Origin: Elymus sibiricus
Taxonomy: Eukaryota > Streptophyta > Magnoliopsida > Poales > Poaceae
Assembly: GCA_039707655.1 (NCBI GenBank)
Contig: CM077670.1
Location: forward strand, 149,028,001 to 149,092,000
DNA: 64,000 nt
Direction of reading: 5' to 3'
Made by a program: the position numbers and the translations under genes. The notes under the pieces are model-generated. The model was given only the letters and a program-made list of their open reading frames with translations, was not told the origin of the DNA and searched no databases. This document shows positions 1 through 9,825 of the stretch, piece by piece (position 1 is the first letter of the stretch; each line of letters opens with the position of its first letter).

Positions 1-3000
1 GCAATACTCTTCGGAAGAAGATTTTTTCCAGCAAGAAGAGGTGGTGGAAGATGACGACGATGTCACCTTCATGTGGGAGGGCACTCATCAACAGGATGAT
101 GATGACGATGATGATGACGATGACAATGAGCCAATAATAGTTCTCGAGCCAGAGTACAAGCACGAGTTCACTACATTTGGACAGAATGTCCGAACAGACA
201 ACGATGATGCTATTGGCCATGATGGTGAAGGTGATGATGATGAAGATGTGCCGCCGCTCCAACAATTTCAAACCAATCAAGTGAGAGATCACCACAACAC
301 TGGACTACCACCGCGTCCACCTGCTGCACCACAAAATAGAGCTCCGCGTGCACCTCCAGCATCAAGTTCAAGACATCGACCACCAAGGGTGCCTCGGCGA
401 GAAGTCAACAGCAGGAACAAGTCTTCCTCGCTACTGCCACCGCGAGATCCTCAACTACACAGATCTATTATAACACCACCGTGTCCAATACAACCCGGCG
501 AGCTGCAAACGCCATCGTATGAAAGAGAGTACACCCATGTATGTGTTTCTGGCCTGAGAAATTATAATATTCCAGTCCATTGAGAAAAGCAGCGCACTTA
601 CATTCCATGTGAAGTTTGTTGCAATATCTAATGCAGTCAACTATTCGAAAACTTAACAATATGCAGTCCTCTTATTTATAATAGAACAGTACACTTAGTC
701 TGATAGAGCAGTGCACTTAGTCTCTAACAAATGTGACAAAAGATAATTCTGTCATAAACAAATTCAAAAATATGATGATGCAATTTTTTCCTAATATGGT
801 TTACGACAAATGCTCCCTTGCAGAATAAAAACATGCCGTCAAACCTGATACCTGTCGCTGGAATGAAGTTCAGCTCGTACGACAATGCATGGGAGTTTTA
901 CAATACTTATGCTAGACCTGCAGGTTTTGGCATACGCCAAAGGTCGAACCACAAGACATATAACTACATTGTCTGCTCCAGAGAAGGGAAGCACAAAGAG
1001 ACTATTGCAGAACATGACCAAAAACGTGCGAAGACATCAAAAAGGACTGGTTGCCGAGCAAGAATTAGAGTGAAAGAGAGGAAGAAAGGGAGCTTTGTGA
1101 TAGAGAAGGTTGAGCTCAAGCACAATCACAAGATGCTCGAAAGCCCCGGGATGCTTTTGCACCTGCACTCACACAAAAGAGATGATCCTTTGATTGACCA
1201 GTTGGTGAAGGACATGCAGCTGGACAACCACACACACTCACAGATGATGTCAACACTGTCGCGTATGTCCAGTGGTCTGCACTTCATGGGGCATACTAGC
1301 CGCGACTGGGTCAACAAGTAAGCACATCACATAACATCTCCCTTGAGCATTATTTGGGTAATTATTTACCGTTTTGATAAGATAAGTTTGCATTGTGTTT
1401 GAAATGCAGAAAACAACAGTTTGCAAGAGAGGAGTCTCAAGATGACGTCAAGAAACTTCTAGGTTTCTTTGAGAAGATGAAGAAGATCAACCCAGAGTTC
1501 TTCTATGATTACGACGTCGATGCAGATAAACGTGTAAGGAACGTCTTCTGGGCCAACACAAGTTGCAGAGGATTGTATGAAGATTTCGGAGACTGCGTGA
1601 TATTCGACACGACATATAAAACGAATAAGTTCCACATGCCACTAGGAGTATTTGTGGGAGTGAACCATCATCTCCAGAGCACGATCTTTGCTGTCGCCCT
1701 TGTGCGAGATGAAATGATCTCGTCGTTCGAATGGGTATTCAAAACATTCTTGAGATGCATGAACTACAAGCCGCCAATCTGCATGCTCACAGGTACAATA
1801 CAATACCTGTGTACTTACATTTGTTTGGTCCACTTCTATTTCTTCCGTCTTTCTTGCACATGGACAACTTAATAAAAATACACTACTTGTGCCTCTCAGA
1901 CCAATGTTCTTCGATGAAGGCAGCATTAAAAACTAGCCTACCAGATACATTGCACAAGTTGTGTCGGTGGCACATCATGAAGAAGTACAAAGACCACCTC
2001 GCCTTGCTGTATAAGGCGTACGACACATTCAAGGCTGACCTCACCACGGTGCTGAACCATCCATTAATGCTATCAGAATTTGAACGAGCATGGAAGGATC
2101 TCATGCAGAAATACAACTTGCAAAACGACGATGTGATTAATTCGCTGTGGGATGACCGGCAAGAGTGGATATCAGCTTACTACAAGGAAGTATTTTGTGC
2201 GCGGATGACTTCCACGCAGAGAAGCGAGAGTATGAACCGTATACTGAAGAAAAACTTCGTCAAAGAGAAGCATGATCTCCATCTGTTTGCTCACCAGGTG
2301 GACAAGTGCATTCAGACCAGGAGGGCCGTCAAGCACGCAGAGACAATCGGGAATGAGGTACAAAAAATGTTCATCAAACTAGTAATAACTTCAAAAACAA
2401 ACAAAATTTCCTGTTTTGTGATGTCTAACACTAATTTTCTGATCACGCTGTCAGAGATAAAGGCGACCACCAAATTTGGATTTGAAGTCCAGCTATCCAA
2501 AATATACACAAGGGCAGTTTTTGCAGATTTCAAGGAGACACATTACCGCAGCACAGCATTCAGAGCAGAGCAGCGCCCTGACAACCCAAGAAAATACCTC
2601 GTTCACGACTACAACCGATCAGATGCATTTGATTGGGCAAGGCATGAATTCCAAGTGGTCGCCGATGTCGAGAACGGTGTCTACGAATGCGAGTGCAAAT
2701 TGTGGACACACACAGGTACGGTTCGCTTGCACAAAAAGCTTAATTTCAGCAAGCTATGCATGAAGCTCACCTGCTTAAAAAGAAAAGTATGGTCTATTAA
2801 TTTAATGCAGTTCACTTACAAAAGAAAGAATTCTGTGTTGTCTACAGGGCTCTTTTGCGTCCATGTGATATGCATGCTCCATCAGTTGAGGGTAGACAAG
2901 ATTCCTGAAGTGTACATCTTGAAAAGATACACCAGAAATGCAAGATCAAATCCAACGTTTGACCGTAGAGACTACGAACAAACAGCACCAGATGGAACTT

Positions 3001-3458
3001 CACTATTCTGCCGTAGAAAAACGCTGGCAGAAACAGCAATGGACCTGGCAAACAGAGGGACAAGGTCCGACGCCGGGTACCACAGGGCGATGTCTGGTAT
3101 GAGGGCACTGATCGAGGAGGTTGATGTGCTGAATGAAGAAGAAGAAGCAGCGAAAATTCAGCAAGCTCAGAATTCCTTGGGTGACAACAGTACCGAGCAA
3201 GCGGAAGGTGCTGGACACATTGCTACTGCTCAAATCAATAAGGAAACAATCCTTCCACCTCCTGTTTCAAACAAAAAAGGAAGGAAGAAAGGGGGCGATG
3301 CAGCTCCAAAAAAGGCTGCATCCAAGGAGAAAAATGCTGAAAAAAATAGTAAGCCACAGCCTGTCCTGGACAGTGATGGTAGGCCGCTGGGAATAAGAAG
3401 GTGCCTGACATGTAATGTCATCAGCGGACACAATTCCAGGACATGTAAAAAAACATGA
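1..3458 (+). CDS. FAR1-related MULE transposase, 5'-partial, six exons
   Basis: Seen: an open frame enters from the left edge and six exons join in phase with GT/AG sites: <1-538, 824-1317, 1410-1792, 1900-2357, 2457-2715, 2848-3458. Exon 1 is acidic (a run of about ten Asp) and proline-rich. Exon 2 carries a FAR1-type DNA-binding domain (GMKFSSYDNAWEFYNTYA ... GCRARI ... HNH). Exons 3-4 carry a MULE transposase core with candidate catalytic D in FDTTY, D in LTDQ and E in QRSESMN. Exons 5-6 form a SWIM zinc finger (CECKLW...CVH), and the C-terminus ends in a knuckle CLTC...GHNSRTC. Known: FAR1/FHY3 proteins and Jittery-type MULEs share this order, so it may be an autonomous transposase or a domesticated regulator. 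All key residues are present and no stop interrupts the spliced frame, which suggests recent function. The terminal inverted repeats were not located. Confidence 0.85.
539..823 (+). other. Intron 1 of the FAR1-like gene with GCAGT-type motifs
   Basis: Donor CAT|GTATGT and acceptor CCTTGCAG|AAT bound this intron in phase 0. It repeatedly contains GCAGTNC or CAGTGCACTTAG-type words (for example about 625-720), the same motif family found in the spacers and in introns of neighbouring genes. Confidence 0.7.
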
Positions 3459-4095
3459 ACAACAAAACCACGGCACTGGAGGTGCGCAACAAAACAAGGA
3501 TGCTGCACCAAGGCAGCAGAATAATAGTCATACCAGTTCTGCTGGCAAAACTCAAATTTTGACAAAACCGAGACTCTGCAGCATCTGCAAAAAGAGACAG
3601 AGACACAATTCGAGAACCTGCCCACAGAGAACAAGATCAGAAAATGAAGAAGAGGATGAACATGATATTGGAGAAGAAAATAGTGATGCAACCGAAGAAG
3701 AGGAGAAATTTGTTTCTAAAGAAGATCAAGACGAAGAAGAGGATGATGAAGAAGAAGAGAGTGAAGAAGATGAAGAACCTGAAGAAACAATGCCAATAAC
3801 ACCACCAAACAAAAGACAAAAAACTGAAGGGAAAGCTATGCAGAAACAAACGACGACAACACACCATACAAAAAACAGGTTAGGAGCACGAAAGGATGCA
3901 GTTCAAAGTGGTACAAAACCAGCACCGCCATCAACCTGCACGCGAGGAAAGACAAAGACTGCAGTTCACAGCCATGGGAAACAAAGACTGCCATCAACCA
4001 CCAGGCAAGGCGCTCTAAACACCACAGTGCGAAGAGAAGAAACTGCAACACCGCCAAGAACAACACGGCAAACTGCAACAAAAGACGCGCTCTAG
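3459..4095 (+). pseudogene. Frame-shifted C-terminal extension of the FAR1-like gene
   Basis: Directly after the stop at 3456-3458 an open frame in another phase continues to a stop at 4093-4095. It encodes a second knuckle of the same type (CSICKKRQRHNSRTC near 3577-3621), then a long Glu/Asp-rich stretch (about 3640-3790) and a basic Thr/Arg-rich tail. The frames meet at a run of seven A (3447-3453), and a one-base length change there would join them. Inference: either the annotated stop is genuine and this is decayed 3' sequence, or a one-base slip in the A tract (or a sequencing error) truncated a longer protein. Confidence 0.55.
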
Positions 4096-4693
4096 TCGCC
4101 AAGAAGAAGTAGCAGGTTAACAACAAAATAGATACAGTTCACTATAGTAATCATATACCAGTTTGCATATCTGTAAAACTTATATAAACACGAATTACAC
4201 GCTGACTTTAAGCTTATATTACACACGAACACGAACGATCAGAGGAAAAGCTCGTCCGCCAAATCGATCAGTTACTGCAGATTTTAGTGGGATCCTAGTA
4301 AATAAAAAAGAAACAAAGGACAACGGATGTCCAGAACCAACTAAAATCATCCCGCAGCACCCGACTGCATATAGAACGGGAGCGACGAAGCAGTTCTCTC
4401 TCCTGGAAAATGCAGATCTCTTTCCCTAAAAGTGCAGTTCATTATAGTTGAGCGTGCAGTTCGGTAGCCGCGCAGTGCACTTGCGTTGAACCATCTAAAA
4501 CAAACACAAAGTCAGGAAGTTCCGTCATACAAGCCAGGAAGTTCAGTCATCCAAGCCAGGAAGTTTGGATTAGGTAAAAATAGGCATGTCTCACAGATAG
4601 AAAACAAATACGAGTTTTCATTACAGTCCACATAACAGAGTAGGATGAAGCATTCGATACGCAAAAAGTATTTATTACAAACCACCTCAAATC
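4096..4693. other. Spacer between FAR1-like and B3 genes
   Basis: No gene is seen. The stretch is AT-rich with scattered GCAGTTC and CAGTGCACTT words (about 4430-4480) and a short tandem phrase AAGTTCAGTCATCCAAGCCAGG near 4515-4565. The B3 gene's 3' UTR probably lies at its right end. Confidence 0.5.
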
Positions 4694-5734
4694 TTAACCA
4701 ATCACGTCATACGTGATTTCAATAGTATGATCCCCAACTTCAAAAAAGTTTAGGACAACAACTTGATGAGACATCAGGCCACTCTCAATGACGAATTCCT
4801 TCCAGCCTCTCGGCAGATACAACCACCCATCAACGCCAACATGATACTCAGCTGGTTTTGGGTGACCTTCGCCGAGAACAACTTGGAGAATACCCGCCTT
4901 CTTAAGCCTGAGATACGTAATAGCTCGATGGGGGATTTTCTACAGAAATAATAATAAAACTATTAGAGGACGAACAGCAGTACGAACCACTATGCAGTGC
5001 TGACGCAAGATAGTTGAAGTGCATAGTGGAGCCATAAGAAGTACAGAGAAAACGTACATGCAGCTCATGACCCTATTACACGAAGTGCACAAAAGGAGTA
5101 GATGCAGTGTGGAACATGGTAAATATGCAGTACAAGTCTCATTTTCATGCAGTTCACATAAGGATGCATGTACTGCATATATGATATAAAAACAAATAGT
5201 GCAAACCAATAGTGCTCATCACATATCTAGGCAGTCCACATCTTCTAACCATGTAGTACATACAAAAAAAAGCTATATCTACAATAGCAAAACCTAAAAA
5301 AAGATACAACAACATCGTGCAATACACTTCAATAGACAAAAGAGGTACGCTTCTAAAGTGATAGCAGTTCAGACCGATGTGGGAATTATACCTAATAATA
5401 AAAGACAAAAATAATAATCAGATCAAACGAAAATTACCATCTTGTAATGAGTCTCCACATCTGTGGGCATGAGGCGATGGACAAATGAGCTGGTGCGCCC
5501 AAGGCCACGGCGAAGCTGCGCAGAATGGAACTGAACGACATTGATATCGTCCAGATCCAATCCGTCGGTGAAAACCGTGCCATACGCAAGTTCCTGCGCT
5601 CGCCCAGATTGGCACAGGACCTTGCCCCTCAGGCGAGCACACCGGGCCTCACTGCAGGCTGAGCAATCGCAGTGCGTCGGCACACCATAGCCATGGCCGC
5701 AGCAGGAGAGGTTCGCACAGGGGCGTGGCGCCAT
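4694..5734 (-). CDS. B3-domain protein with Cys-rich N-terminus, two exons
   Basis: Seen: on the minus strand exon 1 runs 5734-5438 and exon 2 runs 4939-4694. They are joined by a canonical intron (ATG|GTAATT ... CTGTAG|AAAATC) in phase 0, giving about 180 residues and a TAA stop. The N-terminus is Cys-rich (CANLSCCGHG...CDCSACSEARC), possibly a small zinc-binding module. From about residue 70 it reads as a plant B3 fold, with FHSAQLRRGLGRTSSFVHRL, then KIPHRAIT, then GWKEFVIESGLMSHQVVVLNFFEVG and a final ITYDVI strand. Known: B3 domains bind DNA in plant transcription regulators. The ATG at 5734 (context GCCATGG) is chosen because a TATA-like box at 5828-5836 lies inside the upstream extension to 5863. 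The intron contains GCAGTTC-family words. There are no stops or frameshifts. Confidence 0.75.
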
Positions 5735-5827
5735 GGCAAAAAACCCTAGAAACTGAAAAGATAGAAAGGCCGCTTTGAAAGTGAGTGTGGATACGGCTAC
5801 AGGGGAAATGAACTGCAAAGGAGAGTT

Positions 5828-5836
5828 AAATATATA
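5828..5836 (-). promoter_or_regulatory. TATA-like box of the B3 gene
   Basis: The minus strand reads TATATATTTAAC about 95 bp upstream of the preferred ATG at 5734. This predicts transcription starting near 5800 and argues against the upstream in-frame ATG at 5863. Confidence 0.45.
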
Positions 5837-5863
5837 GAAGAGGAATGCAAAAGGTCTAGGCAC

Positions 5864-7570
5864 ACCGGGAAAAAAACAGAAAAATTAATGTAAGTTCCGT
5901 TACCAAAAAAATTGGACAAATAATACAACTTACATTTCCAAGAAAAACGGAAGACGAGAAACCAATGTACCTTGACTGCTCAATGGAATTCTGCAACCCA
6001 CACCCCGCAAACGCACCAATGCCGAATGGCACATGCAGTTCACCATTATAGCTAATGCAGTACACACTGATGGGTGCGTGCAGAGCAGTACATGCTTAAA
6101 TGAAGTACTCAAAAAACAATTGTACACGCAGTGCAGTGCAAAACATTTGTAAAAGCAGTACACAAGGACATATTATATATTTTTTTAATATAATTCAATA
6201 AAAGACTAAACACCTACGCAGAAAGATGCATGCAGTTCACGATACTAGCTAACGCAGTGCACACTATGGATGCGTGCAGCGCTGTACATTGGTAAAAGAA
6301 GTACACAAGGACATATTATACATATATTTTTTAATATGATACAATAAAAGACTAAACACCTATGCAGAAAAGATGCATGCAGTTCACGATACTAGCTAAC
6401 GCAGTGCCACACTGTGGATGCGTGCAGCGCTGTACGTGAGTAAATGAAGTGCTAAAAGAAAATTAGTTGAATGAAAAAAAGGTGACCACCCAGGTGCAAC
6501 CTGGACCAAGCCAGTCTCGTACTAAAGACTGCGCCCACAGAGGAACCATAGGCGAGCCCGTTCTAAGCCACAATGCTTTGGCCCAGGCACACAAGGGCCC
6601 ACGGGTCAACGTGGATGGGTAAGCGAGCGTCGTTCGTAAGCGCCAAATCAGTATCAAGAGGTGTTCGGTGGCGCTGCCTCGCCAGGGCTTATATACCGGT
6701 CCTGCCCGCCCTCGGTAGGCGAGGTGGGACTAAACTTTATCGCAAAATACACACAACGCAGAGCAAAGCAGCCTGCAGGCAGGCCTACTAGGGCCGGATG
6801 TGACATACACCCCAACAGGCCCAACACATTCTCACGGCCCAAACCACCCCCCCACCACACACATAGCGAGCAACTGCAGTTCGCTCACATAAAAAAATGC
6901 AGGAAGCTCCAAAGTCACAAAAGGAATGCAGTCCGCTGCATCAAACAGTGTAGTGCGGTATGTTGAAGCAAGATGTGCTGTCAGTTAAACATCGCAGTCC
7001 GTTTTCAACTAAATTGCAGTGCGGTTACCTACAAAAATTGACTACTATATTTTTGTTCCCAAGATAGATATTAAAAATTAAAACACAACCCCACAAATTT
7101 AGATAGCTGTTACTTACAAATACTAAAAATATATACACGGTCCATGAAAAAGCAATGCACTTGAATTTGTACGAAACACCCCTAAAATTATGGAGAAGTT
7201 CAACATTAATTACCGATGCAGTACAATTAAATATTTATTACATGTAAAAATATTTTCAAATTTTTTATTGATTTAAACAATCATTTCAAAAAATAAGGTT
7301 TAAAAAATATCAGCACACACAAAAAAAGAGTAAATCTGCTCCAACCAACGGCACAGGGCTGGCGTGACAAACTTGATGCCTAGTGTGCCAGGACGGCCCT
7401 GTGCAGAAGGTTGGAGCAGGCCCATGTGTGAGTGCCCTCAAGGGAACAAGATACCTTGAGCTAAATATCCCACCTTATAAACACCTTCGTTAAGAACAAA
7501 ACTATCGAGGTGGGACTAATAAAAACCTCGTCACCACGCAGACATCAACTGCGAGGCGCGCACTGGTAAG
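5864..7570. other. Spacer with GCAGTTC motifs, no gene seen
   Basis: Short open frames here have no recognisable domain. The DNA is AT-rich on the left, contains a 143-bp tandem duplication (6164-6449), a moderately GC-rich patch at 6480-6860, and repeated GCAGTTC or GCAGTGC words on the plus strand. Confidence 0.5.
6164..6449 (+). repeat. 143-bp tandem duplication
   Basis: Two consecutive units start AAGGACATATTATA at 6164 and 6307. Both contain GATGCATGCAGTTCACGATA, then CTAGCTAACGCAGTG and GGATGCGTGCAGCGCTGTAC, with few differences between them. Each unit carries two members of the GCAGT motif family. Confidence 0.8.
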
Positions 7571-7767
7571 TTCAACCTGGGTTCAACCATCCGTCCAAAA
7601 ACAGATAATCGCGCGGTACAGGCTTGGACGGTTGGTTTTCCCAGGCCAGCTCCCGCGCCACCCATTGGGCGGTTGCCACAACGGACTGCAACGGCGAGCC
7701 CACGTCCACTACCACCACTACCACGGCGAGCCCGCGTTCAACCGCCTCCCCCACGTCCCAAACCACG

Positions 7768-7778
7768 CCATAAAAAAG
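7768..7778 (+). promoter_or_regulatory. TATA-like box upstream of the exonuclease gene
   Basis: CCATAAAAAAGCCC lies about 115 bp before the ATG at 7891 and is followed by a pyrimidine-rich leader, as expected for a plant core promoter. It is not decisive alone. Confidence 0.35.
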
Positions 7779-7890
7779 CCCATTCGCCTCCATCTCTGCC
7801 TCATTCAGAAAACCACCATTGCCGCTCAAACTCCACTAGCAACTCCCCACAACACCTCTGTCTCAAGACCGCCATCGCTGGAGGAGCGCA

Positions 7891-9253
7891 ATGGCGGACG
7901 AACCGTCTGCCAAGCGACACCGTGGTGAGACGTCCGACCAGACCAGCAAGGTCGACGACGTCCCGGTCACCGGTGGGAAGTACGACTATACCACCAAGCT
8001 CAAAGATGTTGATCTCCACGGCAAGGAGACGCTGGAGGTCGTCTGCACAAGCAATCCAGGCTGAGGATGAGGGGCGGCGGCTTGTATCCTAGCTTCATCG
8101 GCGTTGATGTGGAGTTTAGAAGGGAAGACGAACCTCCGCCGAGGGCAGCAATTCTGCAATTATGCGTGGAGGAACTCTGCCTGGTATACGACATCACCGC
8201 GGCCAAAGAATGGTGAACCATCCTACTCACTGAACCTCTTCGTGCATCTGTTTAATTAGTACTGCATCCTGATATTTCATTAAACTAGTACTAGTGTAGT
8301 TTCTGAAATAGATGTACTAGTGCAGTTTCAGAACCTAATGTACTAGTGCAGTTTCTCAAGTAGATGCACTAAAAAAAGATTTTGAACCTGATGCACTTGA
8401 TTAGTATCTGAAATTCTTGCAACAGATTAATTTCTAAACTTGATGTACTTGTGTAGTTTCTGATCTTGAAGCACTAGTCTAGTTTCTGGACTTGATGTAG
8501 TAAAAGTAGTTTCTGAATTTGACGTAGTAAAGTAGTTTCATCAGCAAAAAAAGTAAGAACTTTGTGAAGAACTAGTATATGTTTTTTATTCAACAAAGAA
8601 AACTAAACTAGTACTAAGCAGCAGATAGATCAATGACTCAACTGTAGATACCAAAAGAAAAATAACATGGTGTACTTGAATTTAATTTCTGAACTTTGTG
8701 TACTAGTTTCTGAACTACATTCATCCATGAATTATACTATATAAGCATCTACTTCATGGATTCATCAATTGTAAACTAGAACTGAAGAATTAAATCATGA
8801 AAATAACACTAATCTTCAATATGTCTCTCCCCTTGCAGGCCCAAGCGCCTCCACGAGCTCCTGAAGGAGGAGAAGTTGTACACCTTTGCCGGTTTCAGCA
8901 CTGAACGTGACAAAAATATGCTGAAGAACTCTGGTTTGGAGATCAACCCCAAAAACTTCATTGACATCCAGCGCGAATGGAGAGTTCCATACACTGGAAA
9001 GAAGTACGACTCTTTGGCTGATGTTGCATCCAGCGTGATCCACCCATTCTACAAGAACATGAAGAAGAAGATCAACAAGGAGGAAGACCATAAACTGTGG
9101 GGGATCAGCCCGTTGCCAGAGAAACTCATCGAGTACGCAGCAATAGATGCGTACGCCACCTACGAGTCATGGAACAAAATCGACAACATCAAACAAGGTC
9201 TGGAAAGGGCAAAACGGGAGGCAGAGGACCCCTACTTCCACCTGGACTTTTAG
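7891..9253 (+). pseudogene. DEDDy 3'-5' exonuclease (RNase D / WRN-exonuclease-like), two exons with a frameshift
   Basis: Seen: exon 1 starts at ATG 7891 and exon 2 is 8839-9253 (TAG at 9251). The intron 8213-8838 is canonical (AATG|GTGAAC ... TTGCAG|GCCC) and restores a Trp codon. Catalytic motifs are visible: Exo I GVDVEF (about 8100), Exo II region TFAGFSTERDKNML (about 8880) and Exo III EYAAIDAYATYE (about 9128), so all four acidic residues and the Tyr of the DEDDy class remain. The first 57 codons end in a TGA near 8060 while the Exo I part is in another frame. Known: plants have many short stand-alone WRN-like exonucleases. Inference: a short deletion just before Exo I broke the frame; everything downstream looks intact. 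A start downstream of the break is possible but no good ATG context precedes Exo I. Confidence 0.75.
8240..8545 (+). repeat. Degenerate ~32-bp minisatellite in the exonuclease intron
   Basis: Variants of GATGTACTAGTGCAGTTTCTG recur about every 30-35 bp across the left half of the intron. The core AGTGCAGTTTC resembles the GCAGTTC words of the surrounding spacers. Confidence 0.65.
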
Positions 9254-9825
9254 GGATGAGGAAACATCACAATCTGGCTACGTGTTGCTTGCGCTTGTGC
9301 TTGTCCTTCCTTTTGTTTCAAGTTAGTAGTTTGCTTTTGTTAGGTTAAACCAGTTTGCTTATGTCATGTGTGTCAGGTTGAACAAGTTTGCTTATGTCAA
9401 GTACATTGTTTGCTTATGTGGTTGAACAAGTTTGCTAGCTTGCTATATTGTTTATCCACCATGTGAAGTTAAAGTAGCTTGTGAATGAAACTTTGTGGCT
9501 GCTCTTCAGCACTAGTTATGGAGATACTAGTAGTCTTGGAATCTCAGTACAGCTTAGTTGTGTACGCAAGTACTATAAAACTAAATAGTGCCAGAAGAAC
9601 ACTAAAAATAAGCACAACAAAAAAGGTGCAATCACACTAAAAAAGTAAGTTCCAGCTGAGGAAAACAGTCAGTACTAATAAATCATGCTTTCTAAAAATA
9701 GGTTAGAAATTTAACAAGTACTACAACAAAAAAGGGACTAAATATTACCAGAAGAGCACTGAAAATAACCACAACAAAAAAGGGACAAAGACATTGTAAA
9801 AAAATGTTGTTGAAAAACTGTAGTT
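9254..9825. other. 3' flank of the exonuclease gene
   Basis: No gene is seen. AT-rich sequence follows the stop, with repeated phrases such as CAAGTTTGCTTATGTCA (9350-9440) and ACTAAAAATAAGCACAACAAAAAAGG (about 9600-9775), each in two or more imperfect copies. Confidence 0.45.

Noticed and set aside
3230..3691. Cys/Phe-rich minus-strand frame
   Set aside because: It is a shadow of the Lys/Glu-rich C-terminal exon of the FAR1-like gene.
5735..5863. Upstream in-frame start of the B3 gene (43 extra hydrophobic residues resembling a signal peptide)
   Set aside because: A TATA-like box lies within it and the ATG at 5734 has a better context, so it is probably leader DNA.
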